64,000 bases of DNA from Lentzea atacamensis (GTDB lineage Bacteria > Actinomycetota > Actinomycetes > Mycobacteriales > Pseudonocardiaceae). The position numbers and the translations under genes were made by a program. The notes below the pieces were generated by a model. It made no database searches. It had not been told where the DNA came from and saw only the letters and a list, made by a program, of their open reading frames with translations. Below, piece after piece: positions 35,119 through 43,231 of this stretch; the stretch's first letter is position 1; each line of letters begins with the position of its first letter. The stretch spans positions 372,001 to 436,000 of the forward strand of contig NZ_QLTT01000007.1 of the NCBI RefSeq assembly GCF_003269295.1. The letters run 5' to 3'.

Positions 35119-36587
35119 GCGGGAATCAACATTCCGTGCCGGATGAGATCACGAACGATCGGCAAGGCCGCTTCTGCATCGATTTCTCCGTAAGCGAACT
35201 CGAGCAGCGAGAGCAGGTCTTCCAGCGGCAGCGCACCCGTGCAGCCGGCCACGAGCTTGGCGGTCGCCTCGTCGACCTCGTGCTGCCAGCCAGGCCCGTC
35301 GGTGCGGTGCAGCCGGGCGACGACCTTGCGCCAGCCGTCCTCGCTCGGCTCGGACACCTCTTCGAGCAGCACGGTGTCGGCGACGCGGAAACGCTGACCG
35401 AGCAGGTCGGGGTTCGCACGCAGCCACGCGACGTTGTCGAGCCACCGCGCCGCCTCCGGACCCAGCGGGTCGTCGTAGGCGTGGCGCAGGTCCTCACACA
35501 CGACCTGGGAGTGCATCTCGTCGGTGCGCCGCAGCGTCACGTACCCGAAGCCGACGCCTTCGACCTGGTTCTCCTCGAACCAGTCGAGCCACGCCGCGGC
35601 CTTCTGCCGGCCTTCGGGGCTGCGCGGGTCGACGCCCGCGTCCTTGAGCCACGTGCCGACGTACAGGGCGGGCTCGGCGATGTCGCGCTGCACGAACCAC
35701 GCGTCGATGCCACCGCGCGGCAGCCAGCCGGAGACGCGCTCGGCCCAGTCCTCGCCCTTGCGGTGCAGCCAAGACGCGAGCAGCTGGCCGACGCCGCCCT
35801 CGTTGAGGAAGGCGGGCAGCTGGCGGATGACCAGCGCCGACGCGTCGTCGCCGCCGAGTCCGGAGTCGCGGTAGACGTAGTCGACGCGCGGAGGGCCGAC
35901 GACGAAGGGCGGATTGCACACGACCTGGTCGAACCGGCGGTTGCGGACCGGGCCGAACCACTCGCCCTGCAGCGTCTCGACGTCGAGGCCGTTGATGCGG
36001 AACGTGCCCTGCGCGAGCCTCAGCGCGCGCTCGGACAGGTCGGTGGCGGTGATGCGTTCGGCGTGCGTGCTGGCGTGCAGTGCCTGGACGCCGCAGCCGG
36101 TGCCGAGGTCGAGGAGCGTGCCGACCGGGGTGCGCTTGGTGGCGCGGGCGAGGCTGATGGAGGCGTGGCCGACGCCGAGGACGTGGTCCTCGGGGACCGC
36201 TCCGCCGCGCAGGTCGGAGTCGAGGTCGGCGATGACCCACCAGTTGTCCTCGTACGGGCGCACGTCGAGCCCGGCCCTGAGGTCTTTCGTGAGGATCTCG
36301 TTGGTGACGGCGTCGTCGATGTCGACCCCGCCGAGCGCCCTGCGGACGTCCTGCTCCGGCTCCTGGTCGCCCAGCAGGAACAGGCGGATCAGCGTGCCGA
36401 GCGTCCCGGCGTCCCTGCTGGCGCGGCGGGCGGGTTCCGGCTCGCCCCTGCCGAGCGCGGCGTGAGCCTGGGGGCCGAGGGCGTCGACGACGCCGTCCGC
36501 GGTGTAGCCGGCGTTCTGGAAGGCCTCGCGCAGGCGGGCGCACAGGTCAACGGAGAGATCGGGGTGCACGAGAGCACATGTTTTCAC
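35115..36587 (-). CDS. SAM-dependent methyltransferase with NPPF motif
   Basis: 490 residues. Residues about 150-260 form a class I methyltransferase core: LLDLGTGCGVQALHAS, ITATDLSERAL, and VVCNPPFVVGP. N-P-P-F is typical of enzymes acting on planar nitrogens (N6-adenine, glutamine) such as PrmC/HemK or RsmC relatives. About 140 residues before and 230 after the core are extra domains found in actinobacterial relatives, including C-x-x-less helical tail ILPLEDLLSLLEFAYGEIDAE-like region. The GTG overlaps the PucR-type gene's TGA. Target unknown. Confidence 0.75.
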   Translation of the reverse strand: MKTCALVHPDLSVDLCARLREAFQNAGYTADGVVDALGPQAHAALGRGEPEPARRASRDAGTLGTLIRLFLLGDQEPEQDVRRALGGVDIDDAVTNEILTKDLRAGLDVRPYEDNWWVIADLDSDLRGGAVPEDHVLGVGHASISLARATKRTPVGTLLDLGTGCGVQALHASTHAERITATDLSERALRLAQGTFRINGLDVETLQGEWFGPVRNRRFDQVVCNPPFVVGPPRVDYVYRDSGLGGDDASALVIRQLPAFLNEGGVGQLLASWLHRKGEDWAERVSGWLPRGGIDAWFVQRDIAEPALYVGTWLKDAGVDPRSPEGRQKAAAWLDWFEENQVEGVGFGYVTLRRTDEMHSQVVCEDLRHAYDDPLGPEAARWLDNVAWLRANPDLLGQRFRVADTVLLEEVSEPSEDGWRKVVARLHRTDGPGWQHEVDEATAKLVAGCTGALPLEDLLSLLEFAYGEIDAEAALPIVRDLIRHGMLIPA

Positions 36588-38071
36588 GTGCGCGTGATGG
36601 AGAGCGCGATGGCCATCGCGAGTCGTTGATCGGGATCGTCGAGGGGGAGCGGCGTTACTTCGGCCATCTTCTGCATCCGGTACCGCAACGTGTTCGGGTG
36701 CACGTTGAGCTCCCGCGCCGCCGCCCGTACATCACCCTGCGCCGCGAGCCACGCCTTCAACGTCGCCGCATACTGCGTCCCGTATTCAGCGTCGTACCGC
36801 AATATATTGGATATCGGCCCGCGCGTCGGGAGCCGTCCGGCGTCGGCGACGGCGGCGAGCCGGTGCAGCAAGACCTGAGCCCAGGCGTCGTCGTACACAA
36901 CCGGCGCACCGGTGGAAAGCGCGAGGCACTCATCGGCTTCCTGCCGCGACGTGGGCAGCTGCGTGGCATCGGCCGGCCCGCCGATCCCCGCCAGCACCGT
37001 GGCCTCGGCAGGCAGTTCGCGGACCAGCGACCGCACCCAGTCGACGGCGTCATCGGCGGCGGGGATGACCGTGTACAGAACATTGCCGAACAACGCGCTG
37101 CGCCCAGGCCGTGACCAGCCGAACCCTGCGGTGGCCCGCTGGAACGCGAGCACCGCCGCCCCGTGCTCGCCCTCGCCCGCGTGGGCCTGCACCGCGATCA
37201 CCCGCAGATCGGCCGAGGGCAACCCGAGCCGCGCGACGTCGGCGGACTCCGGGTGTTCGAGCAGCCGGATCACCAGGTCGGCCTCGGCCTGACGTTCCAG
37301 GTCCGTCGACGCCCGCGACCGCAGCAGGTGCAACGCCGCCGTGCGCGCGCCGTCCACCAACGCAGCCGACCGCGCGGCATCAACAGGACCTGTCACCTCG
37401 ACCCACACCGAGCCGAGCAGCTCACGGCCGGCGCGCACAGCGGCGACGAGCCGGTTGCCCAGCTGCGGGGTCAGCTTGGGCACGAAGATCGGTTCGTCGG
37501 ACGAAGCGAGGTGCGAGAACACGCCGAACTCGTCGAGCGCGCGCCGGGCCTCCTCCGGAACGCGACGGCCGAGGATCGTCTGGACGCGGACCGGGTCGAC
37601 GTCTTCCTGACGGTAGGAGTACGCGAGGACGCGGGACTGCTGGTCCTCGATCGTCACCGGCCCTCCGACCACACCCGCGATGACGTCCGCCAGCCCGAAC
37701 AGGTCACCTGTGCGCGTGCCGCCGTTGACCAGCGTCTGCGTGACGTTCGCGAGTTGGCTCCACGGCACAGACGGATCCACGAGCAGCACGGCCGCGCCGG
37801 ACTTCTTGGCGGCGGCGACAACACGCTCGTCGAGCGGCGGCTTGCCGTGCAACACGACCGCCGACGCCGCGGTCGAGGACACGAGCCGTGCCGCCGCGGC
37901 CACCGACGGCGTGCCCAGCCCGAGCAGAACGTCACCCGCGGCGGCCGGCGTGTTTTCCGCCGGATCATGCAGGGCAACCCCACGGAGTTCGACGTCCCGG
38001 CCCCTCGGCGCGCACGCCAGATGCGTGCCCAGACTGCCGAGCACGTCCACGAGGCGATCAAGGGCGACCAC
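36584..38071 (-). CDS. PucR/CdaR-family transcriptional regulator
   Basis: 495 residues. N-terminal purine-catabolism-regulator-like domain (about 1-150), a middle GGDEF-like fold, and the C-terminal PucR helix-turn-helix with VRAAARELNVHPNTLRYRMQ. First gene of the operon with the methyltransferase and dtd. GTG start. Odd: near residue 425 the codons for P-I-S-N-I-L use ATA twice, creating a 14-base AT-rich string shared with 46452-46465. Confidence 0.82.
   Translation of the reverse strand: MVALDRLVDVLGSLGTHLACAPRGRDVELRGVALHDPAENTPAAAGDVLLGLGTPSVAAAARLVSSTAASAVVLHGKPPLDERVVAAAKKSGAAVLLVDPSVPWSQLANVTQTLVNGGTRTGDLFGLADVIAGVVGGPVTIEDQQSRVLAYSYRQEDVDPVRVQTILGRRVPEEARRALDEFGVFSHLASSDEPIFVPKLTPQLGNRLVAAVRAGRELLGSVWVEVTGPVDAARSAALVDGARTAALHLLRSRASTDLERQAEADLVIRLLEHPESADVARLGLPSADLRVIAVQAHAGEGEHGAAVLAFQRATAGFGWSRPGRSALFGNVLYTVIPAADDAVDWVRSLVRELPAEATVLAGIGGPADATQLPTSRQEADECLALSTGAPVVYDDAWAQVLLHRLAAVADAGRLPTRGPISNILRYDAEYGTQYAATLKAWLAAQGDVRAAARELNVHPNTLRYRMQKMAEVTPLPLDDPDQRLAMAIALSITRT
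36802..36815 (-). repeat. AT-rich 14-mer GATATCCAATATAT, copy 1
   Basis: Exact on the minus strand inside the PucR-type gene; the second copy is intergenic at 46452-46465. Confidence 0.45.
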
Positions 38072-38162
38072 TCGCGGATGTTAACTGCCGACCAGGTATC
38101 CGGCCGTCACTCGGACGTGGGACGATGGCAGGCGTAGCCAGAAGGATTAAGAGGGTGGTGTC

Positions 38163-38477
38163 GTGAGCAGTCCCGACCGGAACGACACCCCGGTGTTGAT
38201 CACCGAGGCGGCCCCGTCCTACGAGGAACAGCACGCTGCCCGGCGTCGCAAGTACGCGATCATGATGAGCCTGCGCTTCCCGTGCCTCATCCTCGCGGCC
38301 CTGTTCGCGCAGACCTGGTGGCTCGCCCTGTTCTTCATCGTGCTGTCCGTGCCGCTGCCGTGGATGGCCGTGCTGATCGCCAACGACCGCCCGCCGCGCA
38401 AGGCCGAGAAGGCCAGCCGGTACGAGGCTGAGCGCCGCGCCATCGCGCCCAAGAGCACCACGATCATCGACGGCTAG
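38163..38477 (+). CDS. DUF3099 membrane protein
   Basis: 104 residues with two membrane spans (about 35-52 and 55-73), short basic tails; the family is widespread in actinobacteria and uncharacterised. The GTG start has AGAGGG 8 bases before it. The stop codon TAG (38475-38477) lies inside the 6-bp target duplication of the IS481-family element inserted right behind the gene, so the protein is intact. Confidence 0.8.
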   Translation: MSSPDRNDTPVLITEAAPSYEEQHAARRRKYAIMMSLRFPCLILAALFAQTWWLALFFIVLSVPLPWMAVLIANDRPPRKAEKASRYEAERRAIAPKSTTIIDG

Positions 38478-38478
38478 T
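38473..38478 (+). repeat. IS target-site duplication GCTAGT, left copy
   Basis: Identical to 39593-39598 on the other side of the element; fits the NCTAGN target reported for IS481. Confidence 0.8.
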
Positions 38479-39472
38479 TGTAGCGCCCTGAGACGTTGGG
38501 AACGCGGCTGGCTGGTGGCTGGCCTGCGAGTGCGGTGTGACCGCGGTGGTGATTGTAGATATGCAACCACCGCGGTAGCGCCTCGCGGCGCTCGGTCTCG
38601 CTGAGGTAGGGGCGGGCGTAGGCCCACTCGTCGAGCAGGGTGCGGTTGAAGCGTTCGACCTTGCCGTTGGTCTGGGGCCGGCGTGGGCGGGTGCGTTTGT
38701 GGGTGATCCCGGCTGTGGTGAGGGTGTCGCGCCAGAGCCTGGACCGGTAACACGATCCGTTGTCGGTGAGCACTCGGCGAACGGTGATCCCGTTGGTGTG
38801 GAAGAAGGTCTGTGCTCGTTGCCAGAACGCGGCGGCGGTTTCCTTGGTCTCGTCGGCGAGGATCTCGGTGTAGGCCAGGCGGCTGTGGTCGTCGACGGCG
38901 TTGTGCAGGTAGCTGTAGCCGAGGTTGGCGCGGTTGCCGATCGTGCGTGGCCGGGCGGGATCGCGATGTGCGGAACTGTTGCGCGTGCCGATCGTCCGCC
39001 CGTGGACTTTGTGGCCGCCGCCGTCGGGGATGTTGCCCAGCTTCTTGATATCGACGTGCACGAGATCGCCGGGGACGGGGTGCTCGTAGCGGCGGACCGG
39101 CTCGCCGGTGGCTCGGTCGAGGTGCCGTAGCCGGGCCAGCCGGAAGCGGCGCAGGACACGGTGCACGGTGGAGGGATTGAGTTCGAGCAGGTAGGCGATG
39201 CGGGCCGGTCCCCAGCGGCGGGCCAGCCGGACCTTGACGATCCGACGTTCCTGTCGCGGACAGGTGCGGCGGGGACTGCTGTGCGGGCGTGACGAGCGGT
39301 CGGCCATGCCCGCGGGCCCTTCGGTGCGGTAGCGGTCGGCCCAGCGTTTCGCGGTGCTCACCGAGACCTGGAACCGCTCGGCCACCCGTCGCAGCGGCCA
39401 CCCGTCGTCGACGACACACCGGGCCAGGCGCAGCCTGCCCAGCTCGGTCAGCGGTGCGTTAGCGTGAGTAAT
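38474..39472 (-). CDS. IS481-family transposase
   Basis: About 332 residues. Helix-turn-helix (PLRRVAERFQVSVSTAKRWADRY) then a DDE domain: Asp in VHVDIKKLG, Asp in RVLTDNGSCYRS and Glu in NGKVERFNRTLLDEW. Homologues begin T-H-A-N-A-P-L; the codon before that Thr is ATT (39470-39472) with AGGAGG 6 bases upstream, so ATT seems to be the start. An in-frame ATG at 39538 lacks a ribosome site. The stop TAG (38474-38476) lies outside the element, in the duplicated target. Confidence 0.85.
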   Translation of the reverse strand: MTHANAPLTELGRLRLARCVVDDGWPLRRVAERFQVSVSTAKRWADRYRTEGPAGMADRSSRPHSSPRRTCPRQERRIVKVRLARRWGPARIAYLLELNPSTVHRVLRRFRLARLRHLDRATGEPVRRYEHPVPGDLVHVDIKKLGNIPDGGGHKVHGRTIGTRNSSAHRDPARPRTIGNRANLGYSYLHNAVDDHSRLAYTEILADETKETAAAFWQRAQTFFHTNGITVRRVLTDNGSCYRSRLWRDTLTTAGITHKRTRPRRPQTNGKVERFNRTLLDEWAYARPYLSETERREALPRWLHIYNHHRGHTALAGQPPASRVPNVSGRYN

Positions 39473-39592
39473 CGAGGGCCTCCTGGCTAGCCGGTGCAGA
39501 TGTCGCAATCCACACCGAACCCGGAGACCCTCCCTCATTCCAAGATCATCCGATCACGTGTCGGACCGTTCGCAACGTCTCGGGTCAGTACA
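38479..39592. mobile_element. IS481-family insertion sequence, complete
   Basis: 1114 bp. Ends begin TGTA and match as imperfect inverted repeats over 26 bases (21 identical; core GAGACGTTG). Both ends abut the 6-bp duplication GCTAGT (38473-38478; 39593-39598). It carries one transposase gene on the minus strand. Insertion separated the DUF3099 gene from the repeat island that begins at 39623. Confidence 0.85.
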
Positions 39593-39598
39593 GCTAGT
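39593..39598 (+). repeat. IS target-site duplication GCTAGT, right copy
   Basis: Partner of 38473-38478. Confidence 0.8.
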
Positions 39599-39622
39599 AC
39601 AGCCGGTTCGCCGCCGAACCCG

Positions 39623-39632
39623 CGATATATCA
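39623..39632 (-). repeat. AT-rich decamer TGATATATCG, copy 4
   Basis: Reads CGATATATCA on the + strand; opens repeat island 2 (39593-39895), which holds no gene. Confidence 0.7.
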
Positions 39633-39653
39633 GTGGTCGTCGGCCGTCCGTCC

Positions 39654-39701
39654 CTTAGCAATGACTCTTTTGCGGACGACGTCAAAAGAGTCATTGCTAA
39701 G
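39654..39701. repeat. 48-bp imperfect palindrome, B element copy 2
   Basis: 19-bp perfect arms (start CTTAGCAATGACTCTTTTG) around a 10-base centre CGGACGACGT that matches the middle of the A element in reverse. Same length as the perfect palindrome at 16556-16603. Confidence 0.8.
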
Positions 39702-39719
39702 GTCAGCACGCGTGCCACC

Positions 39720-39764
39720 TTTGCAACGAGTCTTTTGACGTCGTCCGCAAACGTTTTTTGTATC
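39720..39764 (+). repeat. Dispersed 45-bp repeat, A element copy 2
   Basis: Begins TTTGCAACGAGTCTTTTGAC; 41 of 45 bases match copy 1. It lies 131 bases past the psuK stop on the other strand. Confidence 0.8.
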
Positions 39765-39820
39765 CCGGAGGGGTGCTCGAACCCCTTGGCAGCCGTGTGG
39801 CGGGGTGGTTTCGGTGGTGG

Positions 39821-39860
39821 GTGCCGTGCCGTGCCGTGCCGTGCCGTGCGGTGCCGTGCC
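39821..39860 (+). repeat. GTGCC pentanucleotide tandem repeat
   Basis: Eight units of GTGCC (one is GTGCG) in a row, 36 bases past the psuK stop. A short microsatellite prone to slippage. Confidence 0.85.
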
Positions 39861-39895
39861 GGGCGGGGCGTGGATCGGAACGCACGGCCGCGGGT

Positions 39896-40774
39896 TCAGC
39901 GGGGTGGCTGGGCTCCTACGACGCTGACCGCGCGAGAGCCAGCGCGGACGCCACCGAGGAGGGCGTCGCGTTTCGAGGAGCCGGCCAGCCAGGCCGCCAG
40001 GAAGCCGGCGTCGAAGGCATCACCGGCGCCGGTCGAATCGACGCACTCAGTGGTTTCAGCGGGGACCGAGATGATCTCGTCGGCGTCGATCCACGACGCG
40101 CCGTCCGGGCCCGTGGTCACCACGACAGCGCCGACGTGGGTCAGCAGGTTCTTGGCGGCGGTGGGGTCGGTGGAGCCGGTCAACGCCATCAGTTCGTCGG
40201 CGTTCGGCATGAGGATGTCGACTCCGCGGACGTCTTCCAGGAACGCCTCGGCCGAGTGGATCAGCACTGCGGCTTGGGGGTCCACCGAGGTGGTCCAACC
40301 GGCGTTGCGCGCGGTTTCCAGCGCTGCCAAGCCTGCTGGGCGTGAACTGGCGTCCAGCAGCACGTAGCCCGACAGGTGCAGGTGGCCGTTGGGGGCGGCG
40401 AGCAGGCCCGGGTCGAGGTCGGCGGGGGAGAAGCGGGCGTTGGCGCCGCGGTCGGGGAGCATCGAGCGCTGGCCGTCCTCGTCGACGAGGACGACCACGC
40501 AGCAGGTCGCGAGGTCCTGATCGACCGCGAAGGCGCATTGGACGCCCGCGGAGGTGAGTTCGGCGTGGATCTGGCGGCCGGCCGAGTCGCGACCCACGCG
40601 GGCCACCAGGATCGGAGAGGCGCCGCACGCGGCGAGCCAGACGGCGGTGTTGGCGCCGGCGCCGCCCGGCTCGATGGTCACCTTGGCGCGGACATCGCCG
40701 CCGTGGGCGATGGGGCCGGCGTGGCGGGCGACGACGTCCAAGCCGGCGTCGCCCACCACCACGACTGGCCTCAC
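39896..40774 (-). CDS. psuK: Pseudouridine kinase (PfkB family)
   Basis: 292 residues, ribokinase/PfkB fold. N-terminal VVVVGDAGLDVVAR, GGAGANTAVWLAACG, and the anion-hole/catalytic motif DSTGAGDAFDAGF with the catalytic Asp. It follows psuG with a GTGA overlap; pseudouridine kinase and pseudouridine-5'-phosphate glycosidase act in sequence in pseudouridine breakdown, so the specificity is assigned from context. A general sugar kinase is the alternative. Confidence 0.85.
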   Translation of the reverse strand: MRPVVVVGDAGLDVVARHAGPIAHGGDVRAKVTIEPGGAGANTAVWLAACGASPILVARVGRDSAGRQIHAELTSAGVQCAFAVDQDLATCCVVVLVDEDGQRSMLPDRGANARFSPADLDPGLLAAPNGHLHLSGYVLLDASSRPAGLAALETARNAGWTTSVDPQAAVLIHSAEAFLEDVRGVDILMPNADELMALTGSTDPTAAKNLLTHVGAVVVTTGPDGASWIDADEIISVPAETTECVDSTGAGDAFDAGFLAAWLAGSSKRDALLGGVRAGSRAVSVVGAQPPR

Positions 40775-41658
40775 TGGAAGAGCTCCACCGCGACGGCCGC
40801 GGCCACGGACGCGTTGTTGACGACGAGTTCCTCGTTGGCGTCGAGGCTCACGCCGGCGCTCGCGGTGTGGAAGTGCTCCAGGAGGACGGGGCTGACGTCC
40901 TTGCCGCGCACGTCCTGGTCGACGAGCTTCTGCAGGCCCTCGGCCAGCAGGCGGTCGTGCAGGGCGGAGTCCATCTCGAAGGCGGCCGGGATCGGGTTCA
41001 CCAGGAGCATGCCGCGCTCGCCCGCGGCGAACACAGCGGCGGCCTGGGAGGCGTTGTCGACGCTCCACGGCACGGAGAACTCCGACTCGCGGCGGTAGAA
41101 GGCGGGGAAGCGGGAGGTCTGGTAGCCGACGACCGGCACCGAGCGGGTCTCCAGGACCTCGAGGGTCGCTCCCATGTCCAGGATCGACTTCACGCCGGAG
41201 CAGACGATCAGCACCGGCGTGGTGGCGACCACGTCGAGGTCGGCGGACACGTCCCACGTCTCGCGCGCGCCCCGGTGCACGCCGCCGAGGCCGCCGGTCG
41301 CGAAGACGCGGATGCCGGCCTGGTGAGCCAGAGCGGTGGTGGAGGCGACGGTCGTAGCGCCGCTGCGGCCCAGGGCGTAGGCGGCGCCGAGGTCGCGCAA
41401 CGACAGTTTGAGCATGTCATCGGAACACACGCGGTCCAGCTCGGCGGCGGTGAGGCCGATGCGGGGCACGCCGTCGAGCACGGCGATCGTGGCGGGGACC
41501 GCGCCGGCCTCCCGGACGACCTTCTCCAGGCGCGCGGCGACGGCCAGGTTGCGCGGCGCGGGCAGGCCGTGGGACAGGAGGGTGCTCTCAAGAGCGACGA
41601 CGGGCCGGTTCTCGGCCAGTGCGGCGGCTACTTCTTCGGCGATCTGCAGCGTGGTCAC
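40771..41658 (-). CDS. psuG: Pseudouridine-5'-phosphate glycosidase
   Basis: 295 residues, full length. Motifs ALESTLLSHGLP near the start, ATGGLGGVHRGA, VVGYQTSRFPAFY and NPIPAAFEMD are those of PsuG, which splits pseudouridine 5'-phosphate into uracil and ribose 5-phosphate using a Mn2+ and a Lys Schiff base. GTG start; upstream in the operon, psuK downstream. Confidence 0.93.
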   Translation of the reverse strand: MTTLQIAEEVAAALAENRPVVALESTLLSHGLPAPRNLAVAARLEKVVREAGAVPATIAVLDGVPRIGLTAAELDRVCSDDMLKLSLRDLGAAYALGRSGATTVASTTALAHQAGIRVFATGGLGGVHRGARETWDVSADLDVVATTPVLIVCSGVKSILDMGATLEVLETRSVPVVGYQTSRFPAFYRRESEFSVPWSVDNASQAAAVFAAGERGMLLVNPIPAAFEMDSALHDRLLAEGLQKLVDQDVRGKDVSPVLLEHFHTASAGVSLDANEELVVNNASVAAAVAVELFQ

Positions 41659-41671
41659 GAGGGGACATCAT

Positions 41672-41689
41672 CCCAGGTACCCTGGGCGC
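41672..41689 (+). promoter_or_regulatory. Palindromic -10 region of the DUF3039 gene, probably leaderless
   Basis: TACCCT (41678-41683) is 6 bases before the GTG at 41690 and lies in the palindrome CCCAGG-TAC-CCTGGG. It is also close to the divergent psuG start, so it could serve both directions. Confidence 0.5.
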
Positions 41690-41935
41690 GTGAGCACCCA
41701 GACTCTCCCCGAGGTCGACGTACGGCCGGAAGGCACCGACCACACCGGGGACGACACCCCGAAGATGTTCCATTACGTGCGCAAGGCGAAGATCGCCGAA
41801 AGCGCCGTGATGGGAACGCATGTGGTCGCCTTGTGCGGCGAGGTCTTCCCGGTGACGCGGTCGCCGAAGCCCGGTTCGCCGGTGTGCCCGGAGTGCAAGA
41901 AGATCTACGACAACCTGCCCGCCGGCGGCGAGTAG
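41690..41935 (+). CDS. DUF3039 small protein
   Basis: 81 residues, conserved in actinobacteria. A His (MFHYVRK), one Cys (VALCGEVF) and a C-x-x-C pair (SPVCPECKKIYD) could bind one zinc. No membrane span. GTG start without ribosome site. Followed by a very strong terminator. Function unknown. Confidence 0.8.
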   Translation: MSTQTLPEVDVRPEGTDHTGDDTPKMFHYVRKAKIAESAVMGTHVVALCGEVFPVTRSPKPGSPVCPECKKIYDNLPAGGE

Positions 41936-41952
41936 CCCGCAGAACCTGCTGG

Positions 41953-41999
41953 CAGCCGTGTTCGGTGCCTCGAGGTCGTCGAGGCACCGAACACGGCTG
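41953..41999. terminator. Strong bidirectional terminator
   Basis: Perfect 21-bp stem (CAGCCGTGTTCGGTGCCTCG...) with a 5-base loop, between the convergent DUF3039 and YihY/BrkB genes. Confidence 0.85.
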
Positions 42000-42004
42000 T
42001 TCTG

Positions 42005-43093
42005 CTATCCCCGCTGTTTTTCTTCCTCTGAGTGCGAGCGCTGCTCCTGGATCTGCAGTGGAGCGGTCAGCTGCGTATCAGCCGGGGAAGGCGCCGAGTA
42101 GCTGTCGTTGTTGGACTCCTGCTTGGGCTTCGCGTTCTCCTCGCGGATGCGGGAGGCGGCGCGCTCCATCTCCAGACGGCGCCAGCGGCGGCGCTGGCGC
42201 CGGGTCATGCGCGCGGGCCACATGTCCTGGATGGCGCTGTTGAAGTACGCGCCGATGGTGATCGCCAGGCCGATGAAGAACACGAAGAGCAGGAAAGCGA
42301 TCGGGGTCGCGAGGGCGCCGTAGGTGTAGCCGGTCGTGGTGATCCACTGGATGTACAGGCGCAGGCCGATGGACGACAGGATGAACACGGCCATGGCGAG
42401 GACCGCGCCCGGCAGGACGCGGTGCCACGGGAGCTTTCGCGGCAGAGCGAGCTTGTAGAGCATCGACAGCGACAGCACGAGCAGCAGGGCGACGCCGGGG
42501 TAGTAGAAGCGGCCCACCCACGTCTCGATGTAGGGCCGCCAGGACTGGGGGAAGAACTGCGGCAGGATGTCCGGGCCCAGCGCCAGTACCGGCAGGCCGA
42601 CCACCAGCGCCACCAGGGACACCAGGTAGAGCAGCAGGGCGAAGATGCGCTGCCACAGCTCGTTGCGGACGCCGTACTGGCCGTGCGCGACCGTGATCGC
42701 GTCGACGAACGACGACATGGCCGACGAGCCCGCCCACAATGAGATCAGGAAGCCGATGGAGACGATCTCGCCCTTGCCGGTGCTGAGGATCTCCGCGACC
42801 GTGGGCTGGATCACGTCGTTGACGACGTCCGCGCTGAAGATCGTGCGGGTGAACCCGATGATCTTCTCCTGGACGGCGGAGACCACCTCGTTGCCGAACC
42901 AGTCGCCGAGATAACCCATCGCGCCCAGCACGCCGAGCAGCAGTGGCGGGAACGACAGCGTCTGCCAGAACGCCGCCTCGGCGGCTTCTGAGAAGATGTT
43001 GCCCTGCCACGCCTTCGACAGCGTGCGCGCGAGTAGACGCAGCGGCCCCTTGCGGCCGGACCTGCGCGCGTCGTTGTCGGTAGGCGAACCCAT
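42005..43093 (-). CDS. YihY/BrkB-family membrane protein
   Basis: About 362 residues; six membrane spans, with family marks SEAAEAAFWQTLSFPPLLLG, LWAGSSAMSSFVDAI and TPIAFLLFVFFIGLAITIGAYFN-like last span. The charged cytoplasmic tail is rich in Arg, Glu and Gln. The family was once called ribonuclease BN but is now thought to be membrane proteins of unknown (perhaps transport) role. Starts at 43093, 43108 or 43135 are all possible; none has a good ribosome site. Confidence 0.8.
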   Translation of the reverse strand: MGSPTDNDARRSGRKGPLRLLARTLSKAWQGNIFSEAAEAAFWQTLSFPPLLLGVLGAMGYLGDWFGNEVVSAVQEKIIGFTRTIFSADVVNDVIQPTVAEILSTGKGEIVSIGFLISLWAGSSAMSSFVDAITVAHGQYGVRNELWQRIFALLLYLVSLVALVVGLPVLALGPDILPQFFPQSWRPYIETWVGRFYYPGVALLLVLSLSMLYKLALPRKLPWHRVLPGAVLAMAVFILSSIGLRLYIQWITTTGYTYGALATPIAFLLFVFFIGLAITIGAYFNSAIQDMWPARMTRRQRRRWRRLEMERAASRIREENAKPKQESNNDSYSAPSPADTQLTAPLQIQEQRSHSEEEKQRG

Positions 43094-43161
43094 CGCAGAG
43101 ACAAGCATGGTGCATGCCGCCACGTTTCGCGGCATCGACGCCGTGAACAGGTAGAGTCACG

Positions 43162-43192
43162 GTGCCCTCGGCAACGGTCTGCCTGAGGGCAC
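43162..43192 (+). promoter_or_regulatory. Leader hairpin of the helicase gene
   Basis: GTGCCCTC-G-GCA pairs with TGCC-T-GAGGGCAC around a 6-base loop, 40 bases before the GTG. It could be an attenuator or stabilise the mRNA. Confidence 0.4.
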
Positions 43193-43231
43193 TGCCATGT
43201 CTGACCTGCACAAATGAGGAGAAACACGTCT

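Noticed and set aside
39821-39860. Tandem GTGCC units considered as a CRISPR-like array
   Set aside because: Units are 5 bases without spacers; a microsatellite.
43214-43231. ATG at 43214 as helicase start
   Set aside because: It overlaps the GAGGAG ribosome site that serves the GTG at 43232.
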